NCBI GenBank assembly: GCA_963204915.1
Contig: CAUJHS010000028.1
Span: forward strand, 1 to 38,589
Length of the DNA stretch: 38,589 nucleotides
Reading direction: 5' to 3'
DNA from: Planctomycetota bacterium
GTDB taxonomy: Bacteria > Planctomycetota > Planctomycetia > Pirellulales > Pirellulaceae
This document shows positions 1 to 6,245 of this stretch, piece by piece. The notes beneath the pieces are model-generated. The model worked only from the letters and a program-made list of their open reading frames with translations, had not been told where the DNA came from and ran no database searches. Each line of letters begins with the position of its first letter. Position 1 is the first letter of the stretch. A program made the translations under genes and the position numbers.

Positions 1-521
1 TACGCCGCACGGACCGTAATCGTCGGTTGTTCTGCTTCCAAGTCCAAGGCGTCACGCCGTAGCGTGGCCAGTTCGTTGGCGCGCAAGCCGGTGTTAACGG
101 CGATCAGGTAAAGCATGGCGCGATCTTGACCTGTCAGTCCACGGAACGTGGGCTGACTTCGGGCGGTTGCTTCGATCAACCGGTTAAACTCATGGGGATT
201 AAGTGGACGCCGTTCGCGCCGTTTGTCGACTTCCTCGTTCACCATGGGCATGTAGCGGAAGGGGTTTTCGCGGATGCGGCCTTCGCGCTCCAACCACCGG
301 CCGAATTGTCCGAGCGCTTTCGCATACTTGTTGCTCGTGGCGTTGGAAATGCTCTCGGGCGATTCATGGTTGGCCCGCCACCGTGCAATTGCCGAAAGGT
401 CGTTTTTTCCACGCGGAGTGATCGGCGCTCCCTTGCGTCGCCAGTAACTTACGGTCGATTCCGCCACGCCGAACGCCAGTGCGATTTCCATGTAGGTCTT
501 TGCGCTGCCTGTCGGCGCCAC
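1..521 (-). CDS. Tyrosine recombinase (phage-type integrase), C-terminus cut by window edge
   Basis: Site-specific DNA recombinase that would integrate or excise a mobile element. Translating the minus strand gives an N-terminal helix-turn-helix-like segment (AFGVAESTVSYWRRKG), a SAM-like core-binding segment (NATSNKYAKALGQFGRWLER), and the start of the catalytic domain (LTGQDRAMLYLIAVNTGLR, then ANELATLRRDALDLE). The first catalytic Arg lies in TGLRANEL. The remaining H-x-x-R and Tyr motifs lie beyond base 1. The frame is open back to a stop at 564-566. I chose GTG at 519-521; an internal ATG at 489-491 is the alternative, so the true start is uncertain. The base composition is GC-rich like the next gene and unlike the rest of the window, which fits an acquired element. 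The family call is firm; completeness cannot be judged. Confidence 0.85.
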   Translation of the reverse strand, partial: MAPTGSAKTYMEIALAFGVAESTVSYWRRKGAPITPRGKNDLSAIARWRANHESPESISNATSNKYAKALGQFGRWLEREGRIRENPFRYMPMVNEEVDKRRERRPLNPHEFNRLIEATARSQPTFRGLTGQDRAMLYLIAVNTGLRANELATLRRDALDLEAEQPTITVRAA

Positions 522-842
522 GAGGTTCGGCGCGTCCTCTGGGAAGCCACGTAATCGGCCGCGTTAGCACGTTCCATCAAAACTGGGTTTGAAACCTTGC
601 GATCTGCCCTGCCTTCCACGGCCCCACCCGAGCGCACTCGCACGCGTTTCCGGCGGATAAACGACGCGGGCCCGCATGCGCTGCCGAACGGGCGGCCGCA
701 TGAGGGCCACCCTTCGATCCCACGTCTTCACCGCGCGGTGCGGCGACACGACAACGGCACCGAACCTAAATTCGGGGCTGAAACGCGTCATAACTCTTGC
801 ACGCGCTGGCGTCTGCTCTTGGCGAAACCCGCTGAGCGCAGG

Positions 843-876
843 GAAAGCCCCGGATTCTGAGAAATCTGGGGATTTC
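843..876. repeat. Imperfect inverted repeat (hairpin), 14-bp arms
   Basis: GAAAGCCCCGGATT (843-856) pairs with AATCTGGGGATTTC (863-876) at 12 of 14 positions around the loop CTGAGA; one of the two exceptions is a G-T wobble. There is no T-run, so it is not a typical intrinsic terminator. It may be an operator or a structure tied to the mobile element. Confidence 0.6.
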
Positions 877-924
877 GTTGGTAACGGCCAGCGCGTCTCC
901 CTGGTTAGGCTCTCGCGCGTGGCG

Positions 925-956
925 GGAGCGGTGGTGTCTTTGAACACGACCGCCCC
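925..956 (+). repeat. Hairpin upstream of the sigma-like gene
   Basis: GGAGCGGTGGTG (925-936) pairs with CACGACCGCCCC (945-956) at 10 of 12 positions around the loop TCTTTGAA. It lies 33 bp ahead of the ATG at 990, where an mRNA leader hairpin or an attenuator could act. A regulatory role is inference. Confidence 0.5.
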
Positions 957-989
957 GCCGCAGGGGTGGTCTCTTTCGGGAGTTTCCCC

Positions 990-1700
990 ATGATTGCGAT
1001 TGCCCAAGAACCCAGTTGCGCCTCACCTGCCGTCGCCGCCGCGCCGACGGGATTATCCGGCGATTTCGACCTGTTTCTCGACTTGCTGCCGTCGATCCGC
1101 CGGCAGGCTCGCTTCGCCTTTCGACGTTTGGCGGAGGAGGCGCGCGAGGAGGCGGTTCAAGAAGTCATCGCCAACGCCTTTGTGGCGCTGGCGCGCCTGG
1201 TGGAGCAAGGCAAAGGAAGCTTGGCGTACGCCACGCCGCTGGCGCAGTACGCCATCTCCCAAGTGCGCGAAGGGCGGCGCGTAGGCGGCAAACTGAATGC
1301 GCGGGATGTGACGTCCGAGCGATGCCGGCGCCGCCACCGCGTCAAGGTGTCGCGGCTGGACCGCTGGGACCAGCAGCAGGACGCGTGGCGTGAAAACCTG
1401 ATCGAAGATCCGACCTGCACCCCCGCGGAATTGGCGGCTAGCCGGATCGATTATCCTGCGTTTCTGGCGACCCTCAGTCCGCGTAACTGCCAGATTGCCG
1501 AGCTCCTGGCGACCGGCGAGAAAACCTCCCATGTCGCCAAGCGATTTGGACTCAGCTTGGCGCGGGTCAGCCAGTTGCGGCAAGAGTTCAAAGCGGCGTG
1601 GGAGGCGTTCCATGAACGAGGACCCGCGCAGCGAGGCGCGGCCGTCGGCGGGGCCGCGCCGTCCACGACAAAGTCGGCGCATGCGAATGTGATGGATTAG
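990..1700 (+). CDS. RNA polymerase sigma-70-like protein of the mobile island
   Basis: A 236-residue protein that resembles sigma-70 family regulators found beside integrases in planctomycete genomes. The N-terminal half (LLPSIRRQARFAFRRL, EAVQEVIANAFVALARLVEQG) looks like sigma region 2, and the C-terminal part (LSPRNCQIAELLATGEKTSH, then VAKRFGLSLARVSQLRQEFK) is a clear region-4 type helix-turn-helix. I chose ATG 990 because GGGAG (978-982) is well spaced before it; an in-frame GTG at 966 is possible. The last 30 residues are Ala/Gly-rich and look disordered. The gene is divergent from the integrase and shares its GC-rich composition, so it probably belongs to the same element, controlling either element genes or host promoters. 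The sigma-like fold is well supported; the target promoters are unknown. Confidence 0.7.
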   Translation: MIAIAQEPSCASPAVAAAPTGLSGDFDLFLDLLPSIRRQARFAFRRLAEEAREEAVQEVIANAFVALARLVEQGKGSLAYATPLAQYAISQVREGRRVGGKLNARDVTSERCRRRHRVKVSRLDRWDQQQDAWRENLIEDPTCTPAELAASRIDYPAFLATLSPRNCQIAELLATGEKTSHVAKRFGLSLARVSQLRQEFKAAWEAFHERGPAQRGAAVGGAAPSTTKSAHANVMD

Positions 1701-1868
1701 ACCGTTGCACCGCAAATGTCGCGTTTCGAGCTGCGCCTGCGGTACCGTAAGGTTTGCATAGGAACACTTGAATTGCGACGGACCGCAGGCGGAAAGAGTT
1801 CGGGTCGAGCTAAATCCCATAGTCGATTTCGCACGTAGGAACGCGTGTAAGACGCCGCCAAATCCCTA

Positions 1869-1879
1869 GAGCCTGTTAT
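1869..1879 (+). repeat. Left terminal inverted repeat of the IS5-family element
   Basis: GAGCCTGTTAT is the exact reverse complement of 2709-2719. The match extends outward through CTA, which includes the putative TA target duplication. Confidence 0.9.
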
Positions 1880-2673
1880 GCAGTTGAAAAGTAGCTGCGT
1901 AAGAGCAGCAACATTGCGGCCACCCAGTGCCAGGCTTCGAGAGTAGTCGTCAGCCGTTCGTAGTCGCGGGCCAAGCGGCGAAAGCGGCCCAGCCAACCGA
2001 AGGTTCGTTCCACAACCCAGCGTCGCGGCAGCAACACGAAGCCTCGTTTGGCCTTGGTTTGTTTGACCACCTCGAACTGAATCCCGTGTTCTTTCGCTTC
2101 TTGACCAGCGTGGTCGCCGGTGTAGCCTTGATCAACGAACGCGACCTGAACGCTTTGTCCGCAGGTCGCCTGAACCTCCTGCGCCAACGCAGCAACCTGC
2201 GCCCGCTCTTGCGCATTGGCCGGTGTGGTCACCCATGCCAACAGAGGCCCCAGGGTATCCACGACAAGATGCACTTTGAAGCCGTTCTTCTTGTGACCGT
2301 CGAAGCCGGCGCGGCTCCCGCTTTGCGGCGTCGACTGCAACGTCCGCGCGTCCATCACGACGGCCGTCGGATGCGGGCCACGCTCCTGAAGCATGCGCAC
2401 CATTTCACGAAGATCGTGAGTGACGATTTCGAACACGCCGGCATCCTTCCCTCGCCGCACTTGCTGATAGACCGCCGACCACGGCGGAAAATCATGCGGC
2501 AGAAAACGCCCCTGACAGCCGGTCTTCACCACGTACCGCATGGCGTTGAACAACTCGCGGAGCGGGTACTCCCGCTGCGGGGCGTCCTCGCGCATGAGCG
2601 TGAGGTAGGGCAGCAGGAACTCCCATTCCCCATCCGTAACGTCGCTAGGATACGGCTTCCGTGTCGTGTTCAT
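1876..2673 (-). CDS. IS5-family DDE transposase
   Basis: A 265-residue transposase that would catalyse cut-and-paste movement of the surrounding IS. The DDE triad is visible: Asp108 in VVMDARTLQS, Asp181 in AFVDQGYTG, and Glu222 in the RRWVVERTFGWLGRFRRL signature, which is typical of the IS5/transposase_11 superfamily. The N-terminal DUF4096-like part (SDVTDGEWEFLLPYL, YPLRELFNAMRYVVKTG) is also present. The gene is a single uninterrupted frame, unlike IS5 groups that need a programmed frameshift, and has the length usual for single-ORF members. The ATG at 2673 opens the conserved N-terminus. It looks functional. Its expression signals should lie in the roughly 45 bp between the start codon and the right terminal repeat. 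Confidence 0.95.
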   Translation of the reverse strand: MNTTRKPYPSDVTDGEWEFLLPYLTLMREDAPQREYPLRELFNAMRYVVKTGCQGRFLPHDFPPWSAVYQQVRRGKDAGVFEIVTHDLREMVRMLQERGPHPTAVVMDARTLQSTPQSGSRAGFDGHKKNGFKVHLVVDTLGPLLAWVTTPANAQERAQVAALAQEVQATCGQSVQVAFVDQGYTGDHAGQEAKEHGIQFEVVKQTKAKRGFVLLPRRWVVERTFGWLGRFRRLARDYERLTTTLEAWHWVAAMLLLLRSYFSTA

Positions 2674-2708
2674 CGCGACAAAGTAGCCGCTACACTCGAT
2701 TTAAGCCT

Positions 2709-2719
2709 ATAACAGGCTC
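2709..2719 (-). repeat. Right terminal inverted repeat of the IS5-family element
   Basis: ATAACAGGCTC, the reverse complement of the left repeat, followed by TA (2720-2721). Confidence 0.9.
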
Positions 2720-2752
2720 TAGTGAGCGCCGGCGGTAATCCAACAGTTCCTT

Positions 2753-3271
2753 CTATTGTTCGTTGTTCGCGGGTCGATTGTTACTCTCCGGTTGCGGAAG
2801 ACGTTCAATGACTCCAAACAGTTGTCCCGCTTTTTCCCCGTGGCGCCACGTCCCAACATACTGGTTGTCGTGGATTAGCACGCGCGCATCAAATGTTCCC
2901 AGTCCCGGAATCGTTACGTTATCCAGTGTTATTACCGGGGTGCTTCCCGCCCATTTGACGCGTAGGGGCATGGGCACTGTACGGTTTGTATCGCCGTACT
3001 TAATGCTCGCCTTGAACAACCAGAAATCCTCTTCGTCCAGTTTTTCAACACTAGCGATGCCATATTCTTCGCGACGAAGTTCATTCTTCTCGTCACCCAA
3101 GACGGAGAACTGGCCAACCAATGTGGTTCCCGTTAGCATCTTTTCGAACTTGGCGAATCGTTCCGCTTGCGATTCTCCACCGATTGCAGCGGAGGGATTA
3201 TTTTCCTGCGCACTAACCAGCGCATACCCGCAGAACACCGTGACGAAAGATAAGAAACCCAGTGTTCTCAT
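2753..3271 (-). CDS. Secreted hypothetical protein
   Basis: A 172-residue protein with a Sec-type signal peptide (MRTLGFLSFVTVFCGYALVS, cleavage likely near SAQE), so it acts outside the cytoplasmic membrane. The mature part contains KMLTGTTLVGQFSVLG near residues 44-60 and IHDNQYVGTWRHGEKAGQLFG near 132-152; the latter looks like a beta-strand pair from a lipocalin- or META-like barrel, but I do not recognise the family. The tail is Asn/Pro-rich and polar. The start is supported by GGAG eight bases upstream. It lies 79 bp downstream of the diadenylate cyclase gene on the same strand and may be cotranscribed. The IS5 element sits just beyond its 3' end without damaging it. Confidence 0.7.
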   Translation of the reverse strand: MRTLGFLSFVTVFCGYALVSAQENNPSAAIGGESQAERFAKFEKMLTGTTLVGQFSVLGDEKNELRREEYGIASVEKLDEEDFWLFKASIKYGDTNRTVPMPLRVKWAGSTPVITLDNVTIPGLGTFDARVLIHDNQYVGTWRHGEKAGQLFGVIERLPQPESNNRPANNEQ

Positions 3272-3350
3272 GATGAATTCTCCGTTAGCAATAATCGGTT
3301 GATTGAACGATTCTCAAGACGGCGCGACTTGGTTAACAATCTTGCACCGC

Positions 3351-4298
3351 CTAATTTCGACTTGGTCCTGACTCGCTGGAAGGCGGTTCATAGTCAAACT
3401 CTTTCCATGTCATGGCTCGGCGGAATGGTTCGATTCGGAGAACGACTTCGCCATTCTGAAAAAGCCTCACGGTGCCGCTCGATTGGCTGACGACAACCGC
3501 AATCGACTTAGTATTCTTGCTGATGGCCGCCGCCGCCCAATGCCGAGAGCCTAAGCCCTTCGACAGAGTTAACGACACAGGCGCAGAATCTAAGATTCGG
3601 CAACCAGCCGCGATGACGCCATCCGGCTCGATGACGAATGCGCCGTCCAATTGCGCGAGTTCCTTTACCGACTCTCGGACACGTCCGTCTTTGATATTAC
3701 GTTCCTTACGGCTGTAGCCTCGGAATGGGTCATGCACGGCCGGATGGCTGAACTCCATCACCTTGCGCGAATCGCCTACCACAAACATGGTTCCAACAGG
3801 CTTGCCTTCGCGACCCTCTCGGCCGATTTCCACCGCGACGTCGACCACGGCTTTGAGCGTCTCCAGCGGAACGCGTGTCTTGAGTTGACGCAGATCACGA
3901 ACAGTGAGTCGACCCAAATGTTCATCAAGGCGAACAATGCTCAAGGAATCAATTTTTCCCTGTTCGAAGCCGCTGTAGATCGCGATAACATCCGATCCGC
4001 CTTTCACGACTTCATGCGCGACCGCTTCCAGCACCGCTTGAGTCAGTTTCTCAAAAACGGGTTCTTCCTCCATGTGGAGTACAAAGGTTGCTAAGCCGTT
4101 ACTTGCCGCGCCCTCGATTTCCTCCGGCCGATCCGCCACGATCAGCACCTTCGTCTGCCCAGCCTGAGCCTTTAATTTTTGCCAATCTGTAGGTTCTTCA
4201 AGCAGGACTAAAATGGCATCCGCTTTAATCGACGCGGCTAGTTGCACAGCCAAGTCAAAAATTGCGGCAAATTGACCAAAGAAACGCTGGGGAGTCAT
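3351..4298 (-). CDS. DacZ-like diadenylate cyclase (PK-like domain plus DAC/DisA_N domain)
   Basis: Likely makes the second messenger c-di-AMP from two ATP. The C-terminal half is a DAC (DisA_N) domain: LDGAFVIEPDGVIAAGCRI contains the DGA motif (218-220), GLGSRHWAAAAI (248-259) is the RHx nucleotide-binding loop, and SQSSGTVRLFQNGEV follows. The N-terminal half (about 10-180) resembles the pyruvate-kinase C-terminal-like domain of archaeal DacZ proteins: ADAILVLLEEPTDW, VLIVADRPEEIEG, VIAIYSGFEQGKIDSLSIV. This differs from DisA (DNA-binding tail) and CdaA (membrane helices), because no TM segment is visible. The third residue of the classical RHR motif is Trp; members of this subgroup often vary there, so I do not read it as loss of activity. 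ATG 4298 begins the conserved N-terminus; an in-frame stop lies about 60 bp upstream. Confidence 0.8.
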   Translation of the reverse strand: MTPQRFFGQFAAIFDLAVQLAASIKADAILVLLEEPTDWQKLKAQAGQTKVLIVADRPEEIEGAASNGLATFVLHMEEEPVFEKLTQAVLEAVAHEVVKGGSDVIAIYSGFEQGKIDSLSIVRLDEHLGRLTVRDLRQLKTRVPLETLKAVVDVAVEIGREGREGKPVGTMFVVGDSRKVMEFSHPAVHDPFRGYSRKERNIKDGRVRESVKELAQLDGAFVIEPDGVIAAGCRILDSAPVSLTLSKGLGSRHWAAAAISKNTKSIAVVVSQSSGTVRLFQNGEVVLRIEPFRRAMTWKEFDYEPPSSESGPSRN

Positions 4299-4831
4299 CC
4301 AAGCACACAGCGAGTGCGGGCAAAGGCAGGAAGCACAAGAAGGCGTCGCGGCATGGGTATCCTAGATTTTTTTACGCCGCCGGGCAACCAGCGGAATTCC
4401 CGAAATCAGCGAACGAGCCCGGTAGACTATCGGGGATTCATCACAGGAATTACACGGGCTATTCACGCTTGATTCACCTATAAACGCCGCCCTGAGCGTA
4501 CTACTTGCTGTGATTTCGACGGGTATATCGTCAGCGAGACCGCTAAAGTCAGGCGTACCGACCTCAGACTGGTGGAAAATTTCGTTTCAAACAGTGCCTG
4601 CGTGTGAAAGTCCGGGCTAAAAAACTGCGAGTAACCAAGAGCTTGATCGCCAATTGAACACTGGCTTTTCGCGATGCCCGACTCATGATTTACGTTACGC
4701 AAGTGAGGGCCACTAATTCATCGCAAGTCCTCGGATTTCAACCGGTCCGATCATTTGCCAATAGTTGTAAGCTGTGGTAGACCACGAATACTTGACAGGC
4801 ACTCCACTTGGCCACAAATTCCTCTTGCTTT
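4299..4831. other. Intergenic region between divergent DacZ-like and dehydratase genes
   Basis: A gap of about 530 bp. Short open frames cross it, but none has a domain, ribosome-binding site or codon pattern that I trust. It should contain the divergent promoters. The only clear sequence element I see is the palindrome at 4774-4785, followed at 4792-4797 by TTGACA, which resembles a -35 box; no convincing -10 box follows at the right distance. Confidence 0.5.
4774..4785. promoter_or_regulatory. Operator-like palindrome GTGGTAGACCAC
   Basis: A perfect 5-bp-arm palindrome with a 2-bp centre, 46 bp ahead of the dehydratase start and 6 bp before a TTGACA box. The core TGGTnnACCA resembles operators of FadR-subfamily GntR repressors, which often control sugar-acid catabolism. 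The regulator gene is not in the window, so the role is inference. Confidence 0.35.
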
Positions 4832-6139
4832 ATGGCTAGTCCCATTGACACCGCTGCACCGTCTCGAGCGTCCAGCGTCATTCAACAACATGCCTATCGT
4901 CGCGGTCCGCGCATTACGGCTATCGAAACACTAATACCCGACGACGTCATGCCGGGGTTATTGCTGCTGCGGATTCACACGGACGAAGGCGCCATCAATG
5001 GTACGCCGCTGGTTGGTCATGGTGAAACTTATTACATTCCTCATGGAGTAGCGGCGACAATCCACGATTGGATGGCGCGACGTCTCTTGGGGGCCGACGC
5101 ACTCGCCATCGAAAGCCACTGGCGTTTTCTCTACGAGCGATGCACCTCTTTCGGAGGCTTGGGTTGTGAACTCCGCGCCATCTCGGCGATTGATTTAGCC
5201 TTATGGGACATTCTTGGCCAGGTTTGCCAACAACCGGTTTGGAGGCTCTTAGGCGGCCCAGTTCGGGACCGCGTGCCCGTGTACAATAGCTGCGGCGGGC
5301 CAACGTACGGCCGACGCCCGAAGGGGGCTCCTGACGCCCAAGGCTGGCCAGGACACGGGGATTTAGGCCAACCCGGTCCACTCGAGGACAACTGGAATAG
5401 TATTCATGCGTCTGCGGATCTCGCAGAGGAACTGTACAGCGAAGGTTACCGGGCCATGAAACTCTGGTCACTCGATCAGATCTATCAAAGATCAGGCGGT
5501 CATCGTGTTTCATGGGCTGATCTAGAGCAAGGCTTGAAACCGTTTCGGGAAATCCGCGATCGATTGGGCATGAAGATGGAAGTCATGCTGGATGGTCACG
5601 GCTTCTTTACACTATCCGCAGCGCTGAGAATCGCTGAGGCGACGCAAGAATTCAAACCGCTTTGGCTGGAAGATATAATTCGCCCCGACAGTTCAGACGC
5701 GATCGTCGAGTTTCGTCGCCGAGCCGGCGTTCCAATCGCCGTGAGTGAAATGTTAGTGACCCGCGAACAATATCGCTCAATTCTCACACGCCATGCGGCG
5801 GACTACGTGATGATCGACCCGACTTGGGTGGGTGGCATCAGCGAAACTCGCCGAATCGCCGAACTAGCGCAACTTTATAATGTTCCTGTTCTAATGCACG
5901 ATTGCACAGGACCTTTGACGCTGTACGCCGGACTCCACATCGCGGCAGCGATTCCTGCCGTGACATATCAAGAGACCGTCAGAGCCCACTTGCGAACTCT
6001 GTACCCTTATCTGATTGATGAAAAAGTCAGCGTCGAAGACGGGCATCTTCCACTGCCCGAACGCGCTGGGCTAGGCGTTAGACTGCAGAGCGAGCTATTC
6101 GATAGAGACCATCCAGGTTATCGAATTTCAAAATGTTAG
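4832..6139 (+). CDS. Enolase-superfamily (mandelate racemase/muconate lactonizing) sugar-acid dehydratase
   Basis: A 435-residue cytoplasmic enzyme that abstracts a proton alpha to a carboxylate, most likely dehydrating a sugar acid in the manner of D-galactonate or mannonate/gluconate dehydratases. The capping domain spans about 25-145. The Mg ligands are visible as Asp254 (VMLDGHG), Glu280 (LWLEDI) and Glu306 (AVSEML), with His356 in VLMHDCTGP as a candidate catalytic base. A segment at about 155-185, rich in Gly and Pro, fits the variable substrate loop. I chose ATG 4832; an in-frame TTG at 4808 is possible and neither has a good ribosome-binding site. It is monocistronic, with an operator-like palindrome upstream and a strong terminator downstream. 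The substrate cannot be named from sequence alone. Confidence 0.85.
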   Translation: MASPIDTAAPSRASSVIQQHAYRRGPRITAIETLIPDDVMPGLLLLRIHTDEGAINGTPLVGHGETYYIPHGVAATIHDWMARRLLGADALAIESHWRFLYERCTSFGGLGCELRAISAIDLALWDILGQVCQQPVWRLLGGPVRDRVPVYNSCGGPTYGRRPKGAPDAQGWPGHGDLGQPGPLEDNWNSIHASADLAEELYSEGYRAMKLWSLDQIYQRSGGHRVSWADLEQGLKPFREIRDRLGMKMEVMLDGHGFFTLSAALRIAEATQEFKPLWLEDIIRPDSSDAIVEFRRRAGVPIAVSEMLVTREQYRSILTRHAADYVMIDPTWVGGISETRRIAELAQLYNVPVLMHDCTGPLTLYAGLHIAAAIPAVTYQETVRAHLRTLYPYLIDEKVSVEDGHLPLPERAGLGVRLQSELFDRDHPGYRISKC

Positions 6140-6156
6140 TGCGAAATCATCCAACA

Positions 6157-6194
6157 AAACAAGGAAAACGTGTGAACACACGTTTCCCTTGTTT
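6157..6194. terminator. Strong bidirectional intrinsic terminator
   Basis: AAACAAGGAAAACGTGT (6157-6173) pairs with ACACGTTTCCCTTGTTT (6178-6194) at 16 of 17 positions around the loop GAAC. A-rich and T-rich arms flank the stem on both sides, so it can act on both strands. It lies between the convergent dehydratase (+) and secreted protein (-) genes. Confidence 0.85.
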
Positions 6195-6245
6195 GATCCA
6201 TCGATTCCGAGCCTAGAGTTCTAATTCATGGCATATCGTTTGGCA

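Larger units (their letters stand above)
522..989. other. Intergenic region of the mobile island with two hairpins
   Basis: This GC-rich gap of about 470 bp separates the divergent integrase and sigma-like genes. Overlapping open frames exist on both strands, but none shows a recognisable domain, and GC-rich DNA gives such frames by chance. One plus-strand frame (676-993) ends in TGA overlapping the ATG of the sigma-like gene; I do not call it a gene. Two inverted repeats (843-876 and 925-956) suggest that regulatory RNA or protein-binding structure is the main content. The region must also hold the promoters of both flanking genes, but I cannot place them. Confidence 0.5.
1869..2719. mobile_element. 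IS5-family insertion sequence, apparently intact
   Basis: An 851-bp element bounded by perfect 11-bp terminal inverted repeats GAGCCTGTTAT (1869-1879) and ATAACAGGCTC (2709-2719). TA dinucleotides at 1867-1868 and 2720-2721 fit a 2-bp target duplication, as in the IS427-like group of IS5 elements. It carries one intact transposase gene on the minus strand, whose stop codon (1876-1878) lies inside the left terminal repeat. Its GC content resembles the island to its left, and the lower-GC chromosome begins just to its right. No recognisable gene is interrupted by it. Confidence 0.9.

Noticed and set aside
449-643. Possible frameshifted N-terminus for the integrase (MERANAADYVAS in another frame)
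   Set aside because: The integrase frame is open with its own candidate starts, and I cannot show that the other frame belongs to the same protein without homologues.
676-993. Plus-strand 105-codon frame that overlaps the sigma-like ATG
   Set aside because: The ATGA-type overlap is attractive, but the frame lies in GC-rich DNA where long frames arise by chance, is crossed by both hairpins, and shows no domain or ribosome-binding site.
564-1007. Minus-strand 147-codon frame between integrase and sigma-like gene
   Set aside because: Low-complexity Arg/Pro-rich translation, no family features, and it overlaps the start of the sigma-like gene.
1927-2712. Plus-strand 261-codon frame inside the IS
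   Set aside because: It is the antisense shadow of the transposase, which has a full DDE triad on the minus strand.
3351-4298. RHW instead of RHR in the DAC domain as a sign of inactivation
   Set aside because: The DacZ-like subgroup tolerates change at the third position, and the rest of the site (DGA, SSGTVRLF) is intact.
4242-4483. Two overlapping plus-strand frames antisense to and beyond the DacZ-like start
   Set aside because: No domain, overlapping frames, and part antisense to a well-supported gene.
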